Shown in pieces: positions 9,118 through 16,518 of a stretch of DNA of 64,000 bases (the first letter of the stretch is position 1; each line of letters begins with the position of its first letter). The DNA is from a virus: the IMG/VR virus record IMGVR_UViG_3300032268_001483, positions 53,130 to 117,129 of that record; one strand, given 5' to 3'. The notes below the pieces were generated by a model. That model saw nothing but the letters and a program-made list of their open reading frames with translations. It did no database searches and was not told the DNA's origin. Made by a program: the position numbers and the translations under genes.

Positions 9118-10049
9118 GCCTTTTTCATTCTTTTTTTCTCTGCAAATACACTCGCAGCTTCTCTAACCCATTCACCTTCATCATATGCCCTCTTTCTTGT
9201 CTTTAGTCTTTGTTTATTACAAGGTCCGTTTCCCCCAACGACTTTCCAAAATTCATCCCAATCAATATCTCCGAAGTCATAGTGTCCCCTTTCTTCATTC
9301 CACTTCAACTTTTCATCTGGAAGTTCAACTCCTAAATAATCAGCTTGTTTAACGGTTGCATCTACAAAATCCTGTCTTAACTCATCGTTGGATTTTCTTT
9401 TTATTTTCCAATCCATAGATTTTTGAGAATGCACCGATTGGGAATCATTAGGACCAAACATCATTAAGGCAGGCCACCACCATCTATCAACAGCATCCTG
9501 TAACATCCCCCTTTGTTCTTCATTACCTTGACTCAATTTTACAAGAATTTCATAACCTTGCCTTTGATGAAAACTTTCTTCTTTACAAATTCTAACCATT
9601 GCCCTTGCATAGGGCCCATAGGAAGTTCTACATAACATGACTTGATTCATAATGGCAGCGCCGTCAACTAACCAACCAATTGCACCAATATCTGCCCATG
9701 TTAGGGTAGGATAATTAAAAATACTTGAATACTTTGCTGAGCCATTTAGGAGTTGTTTATAAAGTTCATCTCTACTTATGTCTAATGTTTCTGCTGCACT
9801 ATAAAGATATAGTCCGTGACCAGCTTCATCTTGAACTTTGGCTAATAGACCGACTTTTCTTCTGAGAGTTGGTGCTCTAAGTATCCAGTTTGCTTCTGGT
9901 TGCATCCCAATGATTTCAGAATGTGCGTGTTGGGATATTTGACGAATTAGATTCCTTCTATATTCGTCTGGCATCCAATCTTTTGGTTCTATTTTTATGT
10001 CAGCATCAATCTTTTTTTGAAAAATTAATTCGGTAGATTTTGTTTCCAT
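9114..10049 (-). CDS. paaA: Phenylacetyl-CoA 1,2-epoxidase catalytic subunit A
   Basis: The 311-aa protein is a full-length, highly conserved PaaA, the diiron subunit of the PaaABC(D)E monooxygenase that epoxidises the ring of phenylacetyl-CoA. Residues matching the family's iron ligands are present: E45, E75 and H78 (in QDEAGHG), D129, E158 and H161 (in CKEESFH). Long family blocks such as [20 protein letters not shown] and [20 protein letters not shown] are intact. It lies in a minus-strand operon: its stop overlaps the next gene's GTG start, and its start is 2 bases after the tagged gene 10052-10777. No paaB, paaC or paaE is in the window, so it may exchange into the host complex. Identity is secure; its role in infection is unknown. 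Confidence 0.95.
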   Translation of the reverse strand: METKSTELIFQKKIDADIKIEPKDWMPDEYRRNLIRQISQHAHSEIIGMQPEANWILRAPTLRRKVGLLAKVQDEAGHGLYLYSAAETLDISRDELYKQLLNGSAKYSSIFNYPTLTWADIGAIGWLVDGAAIMNQVMLCRTSYGPYARAMVRICKEESFHQRQGYEILVKLSQGNEEQRGMLQDAVDRWWWPALMMFGPNDSQSVHSQKSMDWKIKRKSNDELRQDFVDATVKQADYLGVELPDEKLKWNEERGHYDFGDIDWDEFWKVVGGNGPCNKQRLKTRKRAYDEGEWVREAASVFAEKKRMKKA

Positions 10050-10051
10050 TT

Positions 10052-10777
10052 TTAAATCTTCTTTAATTGAACTACAACTTGATTATCACCACCAGTGAGT
10101 TCACATCTAAATCCACCTTGTGTCACTCTTGTTGCCCACTGAATTAGATCAGCATCTCTGGTAGCATCTAATTGATTATTAAAAGATCTCCTAATTTTTT
10201 GATTAAGTGCATAATCGTTTCCATACAATCCACCACCTTTTACAGGTGTTCTTATTTCTAACCAATTAGAACGTTTTAGATTTACTTTTTTGTAATTATA
10301 TTTTGTTTTCAAAATTATTTCTAATTCTTTCAGAAAATTTTCTATTTGTTCTTTTACATCAAATTCAGAACTTTCTACAAGTCCACCAACTATGTAAAAT
10401 TTTATTTCTAAATCTTCCCAACTTGGTTTAACTCGGAAGTTTGGAGACTCACCGCTTCGATGATAAAATTGTTCGATTTCTGATAAAATTTTGGAAAGTA
10501 CTTTAATATCGGTCAAACATCTACCACCACCACTATGAGGCTGGATACCATCAGCTACACCTTTTAAATTAATTGTAATTTCTTTACATTTTTTTGTATC
10601 TTTTTTTACATTAGCAACATCAGTAAAAAATCTATTATCAGAAGAAACAAATCCTTCTACAAGTCTAAATTGTTTATTGTCAACGTAGTCGATAAATAGA
10701 TCTTCTATATCTTCGTTATCTAATTTGAAACTTTCAAATAGACTTTCAAAGTTGTTAAATTTTTTTAATTTTTTCAT
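10052..10777 (-). CDS. Tagged hypothetical protein upstream of paaA
   Basis: This 241-aa protein starts [20 protein letters not shown], with an LFE|S candidate cleavage site near residue 16. A Gly-rich middle ([12 protein letters not shown]) and late Arg-rich part ([20 protein letters not shown]) resemble a nucleotidyl- or phosphotransferase-like fold, but no catalytic signature is clear. It overlaps 10774-10956 by 4 bases and is followed 2 bases later by paaA, so all three are one operon. Virion packaging is inferred from the tag. Confidence 0.6.
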   Translation of the reverse strand: MKKLKKFNNFESLFESFKLDNEDIEDLFIDYVDNKQFRLVEGFVSSDNRFFTDVANVKKDTKKCKEITINLKGVADGIQPHSGGGRCLTDIKVLSKILSEIEQFYHRSGESPNFRVKPSWEDLEIKFYIVGGLVESSEFDVKEQIENFLKELEIILKTKYNYKKVNLKRSNWLEIRTPVKGGGLYGNDYALNQKIRRSFNNQLDATRDADLIQWATRVTQGGFRCELTGGDNQVVVQLKKI

Positions 10778-10956
10778 GACTTATATTTTCCTCCTCTTTT
10801 TTTCCTTTTACAATATTGCCTTTGAGAAAAGCCTAAATTAGGGTTACTACAATTTATTGATTTTTTGTATTTTACAGACCATCTTTTTTTACCACCCGCT
10901 CTTGGCTTATTGTAACTTTCGAATAAAAATTCTTCAAAATTTAATATTTTTTCCAT
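10774..10956 (-). CDS. Tagged small basic Cys-containing protein
   Basis: This is a 60-aa protein: the tag MEKILNFEEFLFESY (LFE|S) followed by a strongly basic mini-domain with RWSVKYKKSINCSNPNLGFS and [16 protein letters not shown]. The C-N-P-x-GFSQ-x-x-YC arrangement recurs in small proteins of phages and large viruses. After cleavage the product would be about 45 residues and very basic, suitable for binding packaged DNA. It overlaps the next gene by 4 bases. Confidence 0.65.
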   Translation of the reverse strand: MEKILNFEEFLFESYNKPRAGGKKRWSVKYKKSINCSNPNLGFSQRQYCKRKKRGGKYKS

Positions 10957-10958
10957 AA

Positions 10959-11492
10959 TTAACTCTTAAATAAATCATTTACATTAAATCCTTCTAATGA
11001 TGCTCCCAATAGATTCGCTGGTGGATCTAAATTGACATAACCTTCCAAATAGTCTATGAAGAATTTTCTAAGCTCTGTAGCATTCAATCTAGCCTTTTTA
11101 TAGTCATTAATATCAAAACGAAAATCGTATGAATATCTTAAAACTAAAACATTGCCTTCTTTCTGAATGTAGAAAACCAAAGGTATTTTCTTCTGGCTTC
11201 CCCAATTTGATTCTAATATTATTTCGAAAATAACCCTACTACCAACTACCTTCTGTGCCGGGAGTGTGAAAGGTTTGACATCAATTATACTAAAAAATTC
11301 TCCATCCGGACTAATTTCGAAGATAAATCTAAATGGCCAAAGTCTAGGTTTGGATGTAGGCATATCTGTCCCTAATTCAGTTGCATGTTTCAGTAATTGT
11401 TCTTTTCTCTTGGGGTGGTGGTGACCAAGTCTATCAGCAGCACTTTTATAAGTAGATTTGAATAATTCATTTAATGTTTTTAAGTATTTCAT
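10959..11492 (-). CDS. Tagged hypothetical protein, first gene of the paaA operon
   Basis: The 177-aa protein starts MKYLKTLNELFKSTYKSAAD. LNE|L is a weaker match to the cleavage consensus. The following ADRLGHHHPKRKEQLLKHAT is a His/Lys helix seen in many small phage structural proteins. The C-terminal part is a predicted beta-sandwich ending GASLEGFNVNDLFKS. It is the first gene of the minus-strand operon that contains paaA and has a one-mismatch copy of the TTTAATATATA motif at 11523-11533. Confidence 0.6.
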   Translation of the reverse strand: MKYLKTLNELFKSTYKSAADRLGHHHPKRKEQLLKHATELGTDMPTSKPRLWPFRFIFEISPDGEFFSIIDVKPFTLPAQKVVGSRVIFEIILESNWGSQKKIPLVFYIQKEGNVLVLRYSYDFRFDINDYKKARLNATELRKFFIDYLEGYVNLDPPANLLGASLEGFNVNDLFKS

Positions 11493-11507
11493 GTTAAATT
11501 TAATAAT

Positions 11508-11542
11508 TTTGTATTATAATTCTATATATTAATTTATCTTTG
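11508..11542 (+). promoter_or_regulatory. Bacteroidetes-type promoter (TTTTG / TATCTTTG)
   Basis: TTTTG at 11508-11512 and TATCTTTG at 11535-11542 match the -33 and -7 elements of the Bacteroidetes primary sigma factor (TTTG, TANNTTTG), with a 22-base spacer, slightly long. It would transcribe the gene at 11572. Confidence 0.5.
11523..11533 (-). promoter_or_regulatory. Phage promoter-like motif ahead of the paaA operon (one mismatch)
   Basis: Read on the minus strand this is ATTAATATATA, one mismatch from the recurrent 11-mer, 30 bases before the start at 11492. It would drive the operon from 11492 down to 7611, including paaA. Confidence 0.45.
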
Positions 11543-11571
11543 TAAAATATTATATATAAAAACAAAATACA

Positions 11572-12048
11572 ATGAAACATATTAAACTATTTGAAAACTT
11601 CAATTTGGAAGACATACTTTATCAAATAAATCTTATTTGTGATAGAGATAATTACCATAATCCACAAATAAGAACTTCGAATAAATCTTACAATGAGGAG
11701 TTTATTACCTATCTCTGGGAAATAGCTGAAATTAAGAGAATTGACGCTCTTGGTGGTACAGAATCTAAATCAGGCTTTAGAAGATATGATATTTCTAACA
11801 AAGTGAATTTTGAAGATATTATACATATGGCTCCGACTGGCATAGCAACTGGTATAAAAATAGTAAAATATCCAATGGCTAAAATGTTAGATTATGAGAC
11901 CTGGTCCGGTGGTTATATTGAAGGTTTTATCAGAATGGATAGTGATGATAGGAGATTTGGTGAGTATTTTATTTGGACTTATATTAAGATGGATAGACTT
12001 AAAGATATAATTGAAAAATTTAGTGATAAGTTGAATTTAGATTTTTGA
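11572..12048 (+). CDS. Tagged hypothetical protein
   Basis: This 158-aa protein begins with the tag MKHIKLFENFNLEDILYQIN (LFE|N). The rest has no recognised domain; IKRIDALGGTESKSGFRRYD and ETWSGGYIEGFIRMDSD suggest a small alpha/beta fold. It is transcribed divergently from the paaA operon, behind a host-like promoter, and converges with the endonuclease at 12037, overlapping it by 12 bases. Confidence 0.6.
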   Translation: MKHIKLFENFNLEDILYQINLICDRDNYHNPQIRTSNKSYNEEFITYLWEIAEIKRIDALGGTESKSGFRRYDISNKVNFEDIIHMAPTGIATGIKIVKYPMAKMLDYETWSGGYIEGFIRMDSDDRRFGEYFIWTYIKMDRLKDIIEKFSDKLNLDF

Positions 12049-13851
12049 AAAAAACCACTTTTTATTGCCTGAATCAAATATTTTAAAATATCCCTTGGAT
12101 TCCATAATTTTTTCCTCTGTTAAATTTGGATCTGCACCCTCTTTAACCAACTTATCTTTTCTAAAGTTAAATCTACCTACTCGTTTACCACCAATTACAT
12201 AATAGTAATTTGAAACTGTTTCACCAACAAATTCGAAGTCCAATATTTTATAAATCTTTCCATCAGAATAATCATTTTTCGAATAGGAAATAATTTCATT
12301 GACATCATCTCTTTTGATAAATCTTTTGAATAACTTGGTGGCTGAACCAACTACATTATAACCAATTTTATTACAAAATCTTAATAGTTCCCAGTGACCG
12401 AATTTACTTTTTTGACCAAGTGATTTTCTCAATTCACCAAACGTCATGAGACTAACTAATTCATTTCTATAAAAGAGGCCTAATTTTATTTTTGAACCAA
12501 CAAATCCCTGTATATGATTATTTTCTAAAAAATCTCTGACTAATTTATTATCCTCGATTATTCTGACATCACATTCTCTAGCACCAATTTTAATGTTGGT
12601 ATTACCAAGTTTATGTCCTATCATAGACTTTAATATTTCTCTTTTCAAAATCCAATCATCTTCCCAAATTTGAAAAATTCTAATGTTTTTATCTTCAAAG
12701 TGTTTTAACTTGTCGGAGTGATAACTTTTATCTTTAAACTTTGTGGAGTGCCAATAAACACCATTGAACTCAAATCCAATTTTTAATACGGGTAAATAAA
12801 TATCTATTTCTTTTTTATCTATTTTATGATTTTTTATAATTTCACCTTTATAAATCTCTGAAATAAAATCATATAATGAATTTTCAAAAAATGAAGATTT
12901 TGTTTTTAGTGGATTGCAATGTATACAAATCTCATTTTCAAATCTTTTTCTAACGGAAAGTGTCGATTTGTGCATAGTAAAATCTTTTCCACACTTTTTA
13001 CAATTTAAGTGAAAAGTATCTTTGATATCAATCATCTCTAAATAGAAATTGTTTGAATTAAAAAAATTATTATATTCATTGATTATCTTTCTTTTAATTC
13101 TGTTCTTTATTATATCTGATTTACTAATATGATCTACACCCCATTTTTCTAAACAAGTTTCTTTAAATTTATTTTTAATTTCTGGGCTTTTCATTGGATT
13201 ATCAACACCAAAATTCTTCAGAATTGTTTCTTTCTTTTTTTTCTTTATTTCATCTGAATGAGCTGGATGACTGACTCCAAAATTTTCCAGTAAAGTATTT
13301 TTAATTTGTTTTTTTATTGCCTCATTTTGGAATGGATTCTCAACACCCCAATTTTTGAGTGTCGTTTTTGATTTTTTTTCTTTAACGCTCTTCAACTTGG
13401 ATGGATTATCAACACCCCACTTCTCCAAGAAATTCTTTTTAAATGTCTCAGTTCTTTTTTTATATCCTGCCTTTGTCTGATTCTCAATTAGTCGATTTTT
13501 TATCCCCTCATTTTTCATCGGATTATCAACACCCCATTTCTCCATGAAGTTTTTTTTGAAACTTTCTAGTTTTTTATTATTCAATTCAATATCGTTATTC
13601 GAGCAAGTTTTAGAACAATAAGTCCTATAACCTCTTTTTATTGATAAGAATTGAGTTTGATTTTTACAAGATTTACACTTACCAACATCTAATCCATCGT
13701 TCAAGTATAGATAAATTTTCTCTGATAATGTCGATCCATCCCGATCATTGAAAAAAATGTATAGATTAGGTAAATTTGAAATTACCCAAGATTCCTTTAC
13801 AATATATTTTGATAAATAAATTTCTAACTCAGATTTTTGAATTTCAGTCAT
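12037..13851 (-). CDS. Free-standing homing endonuclease, Vsr/EDxHD-like (copy 2)
   Basis: This 604-aa protein is a paralogue of the one at 5822-7630. It has an N-terminal Cys cluster (CKSCKNQ, YCSKTCS), at least five tandem repeats of about 28 residues with the core (W/F)GV(D/E)NP(M/S/F)K(S/N)xxIK (residues about 100-245), a Zn-like CKKC/CIHC pair, a Vsr-like core (EIDIYLPVLKIGFEFNGVYW, then IWEDDW) and the shared C-terminal domain (FGELRKSLG, WELLRFCNK, FNFRKDKLV). It sits directly upstream of nrdB; ribonucleotide reductase genes are classic targets of phage homing endonucleases. A perfect TTTAATATATA is 16 bases upstream. The repeats probably read DNA, as NUMOD-type modules do. Confidence 0.82.
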   Translation of the reverse strand: MTEIQKSELEIYLSKYIVKESWVISNLPNLYIFFNDRDGSTLSEKIYLYLNDGLDVGKCKSCKNQTQFLSIKRGYRTYCSKTCSNNDIELNNKKLESFKKNFMEKWGVDNPMKNEGIKNRLIENQTKAGYKKRTETFKKNFLEKWGVDNPSKLKSVKEKKSKTTLKNWGVENPFQNEAIKKQIKNTLLENFGVSHPAHSDEIKKKKKETILKNFGVDNPMKSPEIKNKFKETCLEKWGVDHISKSDIIKNRIKRKIINEYNNFFNSNNFYLEMIDIKDTFHLNCKKCGKDFTMHKSTLSVRKRFENEICIHCNPLKTKSSFFENSLYDFISEIYKGEIIKNHKIDKKEIDIYLPVLKIGFEFNGVYWHSTKFKDKSYHSDKLKHFEDKNIRIFQIWEDDWILKREILKSMIGHKLGNTNIKIGARECDVRIIEDNKLVRDFLENNHIQGFVGSKIKLGLFYRNELVSLMTFGELRKSLGQKSKFGHWELLRFCNKIGYNVVGSATKLFKRFIKRDDVNEIISYSKNDYSDGKIYKILDFEFVGETVSNYYYVIGGKRVGRFNFRKDKLVKEGADPNLTEEKIMESKGYFKIFDSGNKKWFFSKI

Positions 13852-13867
13852 AAAATACCTTTTATTG

Positions 13868-13878
13868 TATATATTAAA
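13868..13878 (-). promoter_or_regulatory. Phage promoter-like 11-mer TTTAATATATA
   Basis: Perfect motif copy on the minus strand, 16 bases before the endonuclease start at 13851. Confidence 0.6.
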
Positions 13879-13972
13879 AATATCATCGTAGGCTACAAAA
13901 AAACAAAATAAATTATCAACTAAACATTTACTATTTTAATAAATATAACTATACAAAAAAAAGAAAAAAATT

Positions 13973-14938
13973 ATGACAGTACAAGAACCAATATTAATAC
14001 CAAATCCAAACAGATATGTTATATTTCCCATTAAACATCACGATATTTGGGAATCATATAAGACATCCGAACACCTCTTCTGGACAGCAGAAGAAATAGA
14101 TTTGGCCCAAGATTTAACAGATTGGAAGGATAAACTTAACGATGATGAAAGACACTACGTTAAAATGGTTCTGGCGTTTTTCGCGGCGAGTGACGGAATT
14201 GTGAATCAAAATCTGGCACAAAACTTTGTAAATGAGGTACAATATCCAGAAGCAATGTTCTATTATGGATTTCAAATCATGATGGAAAACATCCACTCTG
14301 AAACTTATTCTCTTCTAATTGATACTTATATCAAAGATGAGGAGGAAAGAAATAAACTGTTCAATGCCATCGAGCACTTCCCATCTATTCAGAAGAAAGC
14401 AAAGTGGGCACTTAAATGGATTGATTCTCCGAATTTTACTGAAAGATTAGTTGCTTTTGCTGCTGTTGAAGGTATATTTTTCTCTGGTGCTTTTTGTTCA
14501 ATTTATTGGTTAAAAAAACGTGGTTTGATGCCGGGTTTAGCATTCTCAAATGAATTAATTTCAAGAGATGAGGGAATGCATTGTAAATTTGCGACTTTAC
14601 TATATACAAAACACATTGTAAATAAACTTTCAGAAGAAAGAATTAAAGAGATTATTTGTGATGCAGTTGAAATTGAAAAAGAATTCATTACTGAATCTTT
14701 ACCTGTATCATTGATTGGTATGAATTCTAATTTAATGAAACAATATATTGAATTTGTTGCTGATTATTGGTTAGTAGAACTTGGATGTTCAAAACAATAT
14801 AATTCTGCAAACCCATTCGACTTTATGGATATGATTTCTCTACAAGGTAAGAGTAATTTCTTTGAGAAACGTGTTGGTGAATATAAGAAAGCAACAGACA
14901 GAAAGTTTGATTGGGATAATATGGATACAGACTTTTAA
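13973..14938 (+). CDS. nrdB: Class I ribonucleotide reductase, beta (radical) subunit
   Basis: The 321-aa protein is a complete R2 subunit, which houses the metal-radical cofactor used by NrdA to make dNDPs. Visible ligands are D43 ([10 protein letters not shown]), E105 and H108 (ENIHSETY), E166 (AAVEGIFF), E200 and H203 (RDEGMHCKF). The radical Tyr is retained at Y112, in the same spacing as E. coli Y122. The C-terminus ends NMDTDF, the flexible tail that docks on the large subunit. No large subunit occurs in this window, so nrdA must lie elsewhere or come from the host. Its start follows an AAAAAAAGAAAAAAATT stretch. Identity is secure. Confidence 0.95.
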   Translation: MTVQEPILIPNPNRYVIFPIKHHDIWESYKTSEHLFWTAEEIDLAQDLTDWKDKLNDDERHYVKMVLAFFAASDGIVNQNLAQNFVNEVQYPEAMFYYGFQIMMENIHSETYSLLIDTYIKDEEERNKLFNAIEHFPSIQKKAKWALKWIDSPNFTERLVAFAAVEGIFFSGAFCSIYWLKKRGLMPGLAFSNELISRDEGMHCKFATLLYTKHIVNKLSEERIKEIICDAVEIEKEFITESLPVSLIGMNSNLMKQYIEFVADYWLVELGCSKQYNSANPFDFMDMISLQGKSNFFEKRVGEYKKATDRKFDWDNMDTDF

Positions 14939-14953
14939 AATTAAATATAAATT

Positions 14954-15130
14954 ATGAAAAAATTAGTATTAGTTCTACTTGGGTTAATTATTTTAGGAAC
15001 ATCTTGTTCAAGTCCTTATAAAAGGAGAAAAAGATGTAGAGGAAATGGAAGTTGGTATGGTAATAGAAACTTAGGTGAATCTACAAAATCTGAAAATACT
15101 TATCTATTTGTTAACAATTTAAATAAATAA
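14954..15130 (+). CDS. Small phage lipoprotein after nrdB
   Basis: This 58-aa protein has a textbook lipoprotein signal: MKKL, a hydrophobic stretch LVLVLLGLIIL, then lipobox GTSC with the acceptor Cys at residue 18. The mature part is short and basic at first (SSPYKRRKRCRGNGSWYGN), so it would sit on a membrane face as a roughly 40-residue peptide. It begins 15 bases after nrdB and is probably co-transcribed. Role unknown; superinfection exclusion or lysis timing are possibilities. Confidence 0.7.
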   Translation: MKKLVLVLLGLIILGTSCSSPYKRRKRCRGNGSWYGNRNLGESTKSENTYLFVNNLNK

Positions 15131-15134
15131 AAAA

Positions 15135-15296
15135 ATGCTTTATATACTTTCTTGGGTAATGATTTTAATTTGCGTATCAATCACAGCTTTAGCTGTTGGG
15201 GTTTTTTTAGTAAACAGAAATCCCCATACTAAATTCGCAACTTGGTGGAAAGAAAACATTATTGATAGAGAATCAGAAGATAAATTTTTTGATTGA
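15135..15296 (+). CDS. Small single-pass membrane protein
   Basis: This 53-aa protein starts 4 bases after the lipoprotein gene. Residues 3-26 (YILSWVMILICVSITALAVG and following) form one transmembrane helix; the C-terminal 27 residues are hydrophilic (TKFATWWKENIIDRESEDKF). It probably belongs to the nrdB transcript. No homology is recognised; a lysis accessory or membrane-targeting peptide is possible. Confidence 0.55.
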   Translation: MLYILSWVMILICVSITALAVGVFLVNRNPHTKFATWWKENIIDRESEDKFFD

Positions 15297-15610
15297 TGTC
15301 TGATTTTTACTTAAAAATAGATGTATAGAAAAAAGGGAAGTTAGATGGATAATATATAATCTTCCATAGTTTTTAGAAACCGAGGGTAGTTTAAAAAAAT
15401 ACAAAGTATAATATGAACTGAAAACCTTTCCCAGACTTAGAATTTTAATGAGGAATGAATTTACTACCCTATTCATTCCTTAAATTCAATCAAATTATTG
15501 TTTAACTACTTTTGTAATCTTTGATGTTCTTCAAAGATTATAACACCAAGTTTTAAATTTTTTTAAAATGGTGAGCTTGAAAAGGCTAAGATAAAAATTT
15601 AAAAAAAATT
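15297..15610 (+). ncRNA. Candidate structured RNA in a 314-base gap
   Basis: The gap holds no credible gene on either strand but several strong foldable elements. AGGAATGAAT (15451-15460) pairs perfectly with ATTCATTCCT (15471-15480); its loop ACTACCCT (15463-15470) is the exact complement of AGGGTAGT at 15383-15390, allowing a pseudoknot. TAATCTTTGA (15515-15524) pairs perfectly with TCAAAGATTA (15531-15540). Then CACCA...TGGTG with TTTTAAA/TTTAAAA (about 15544-15572) and a GAAA-capped stem AGCTT/AGGCT follow. It lies between the nrdB group and the transglycosylase. It could be an independent small RNA or a long 5' leader; strand and family are not certain. Confidence 0.4.
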
Positions 15611-16483
15611 ATGTTAAAATTTAGATTAAAGAAATTAGAAACAAAATTGATGTTTAATGAGAAAAATCTCACATTTTTCGAACGACTATTTAAAAACCAA
15701 ATCAGAGTACTTATTAAATGGTATCTCTACCCAGAATTCAGAAAAGGTAATTTATTTATAAAATCCATCAAAGAAAATAGACTCTTAATAGGTATCTTAG
15801 CATTCTTTGTTATTTGGAATATCACACTTTTTAACTTCGGTAAATTGTCCAATCTAAAACAAGTTAAAAATTTAGAATCAGAACTTAGTAAAACTACTTC
15901 AACACTCCAATCAACTTACCGATTACTAAATCACAAAATTACTACAATTGATAACCTAAGAAAACAAACTCAAACTCGTCAATATTTGGAATATATCATC
16001 AAAAGAGATTGTTATCTTAGATGCCCAGACGCACTCAGTAAATTACCAGACGTTGTCTTTTTCACAATGATCGAAGAAATTGAAAGTTACGAAATCCCAT
16101 ATACTATATTTTTTAGAGTAGTAGATTTAGAATCAGGATTTGAATTTATTACTAATACTAGTTCAGGAGCATATGGTTATTGTCAAGTAATGCCTTCTAC
16201 ATTCAACCACGTATCTAAAATCTTAGATTTAAAAGAACATTCCCCAGTGAATAATGTAAAAGTAGGAGCTTATGTACTAAAAGACGGATTCAAAAGACAC
16301 AAAGCTAGAGGATTAGATGATAAAGATGCTTGGTTTCACTCTTTAGTTAATTATTGTGGAGGAAGTCATGAAATTGCAAAAAAAGAAATGATGTATTATA
16401 AAGAAGGACTATTAGATACTAAATCCATACTTATAAAAAATCCAGATTCAACTGAAACAAAAGTAAAGGTGAAAGGGGCTTAA
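15611..16483 (+). CDS. Membrane-anchored lytic transglycosylase (SLT-like)
   Basis: The 290-aa protein has a cytoplasmic basic N-terminus (1-55), one transmembrane helix (about 57-74, LLIGILAFFVIWNITLF), a coiled coil (about 80-120) and a C-terminal lysozyme-like SLT domain. The catalytic Glu is E174 in VVDLESGFEF, and the downstream GAYGYCQVMPST (186-197) matches the family motif GxxGxxQxMPxT. The topology, with the catalytic domain outside the inner membrane and no signal-peptide cleavage site, suits a phage endolysin or a peptidoglycan-remodelling protein. It ends at a bidirectional terminator. Confidence 0.82.
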   Translation: MLKFRLKKLETKLMFNEKNLTFFERLFKNQIRVLIKWYLYPEFRKGNLFIKSIKENRLLIGILAFFVIWNITLFNFGKLSNLKQVKNLESELSKTTSTLQSTYRLLNHKITTIDNLRKQTQTRQYLEYIIKRDCYLRCPDALSKLPDVVFFTMIEEIESYEIPYTIFFRVVDLESGFEFITNTSSGAYGYCQVMPSTFNHVSKILDLKEHSPVNNVKVGAYVLKDGFKRHKARGLDDKDAWFHSLVNYCGGSHEIAKKEMMYYKEGLLDTKSILIKNPDSTETKVKVKGA

Positions 16484-16490
16484 AATAAAA

Positions 16491-16518
16491 AAAAAGAGGA
16501 TTTTTAAATCCTCTTTTT
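16491..16518. terminator. Bidirectional intrinsic terminator
   Basis: AAAAAGAGGATTT (16491-16503) pairs perfectly with AAATCCTCTTTTT (16506-16518), with T-runs on both sides, between two convergent genes. The minus-strand stop codon lies within the hairpin. Confidence 0.85.

Noticed and set aside
9114-10049. Window as bacterial chromosome with a prophage
   Set aside because: The metabolic genes are each embedded between phage genes, with overlapping starts and stops and the same promoter motifs; no block of host genes is present.
15273-15476. Minus-strand 67-aa open frame
   Set aside because: It covers hairpin-forming intergenic sequence, has no protein-like composition and overlaps the end of a plus-strand gene.
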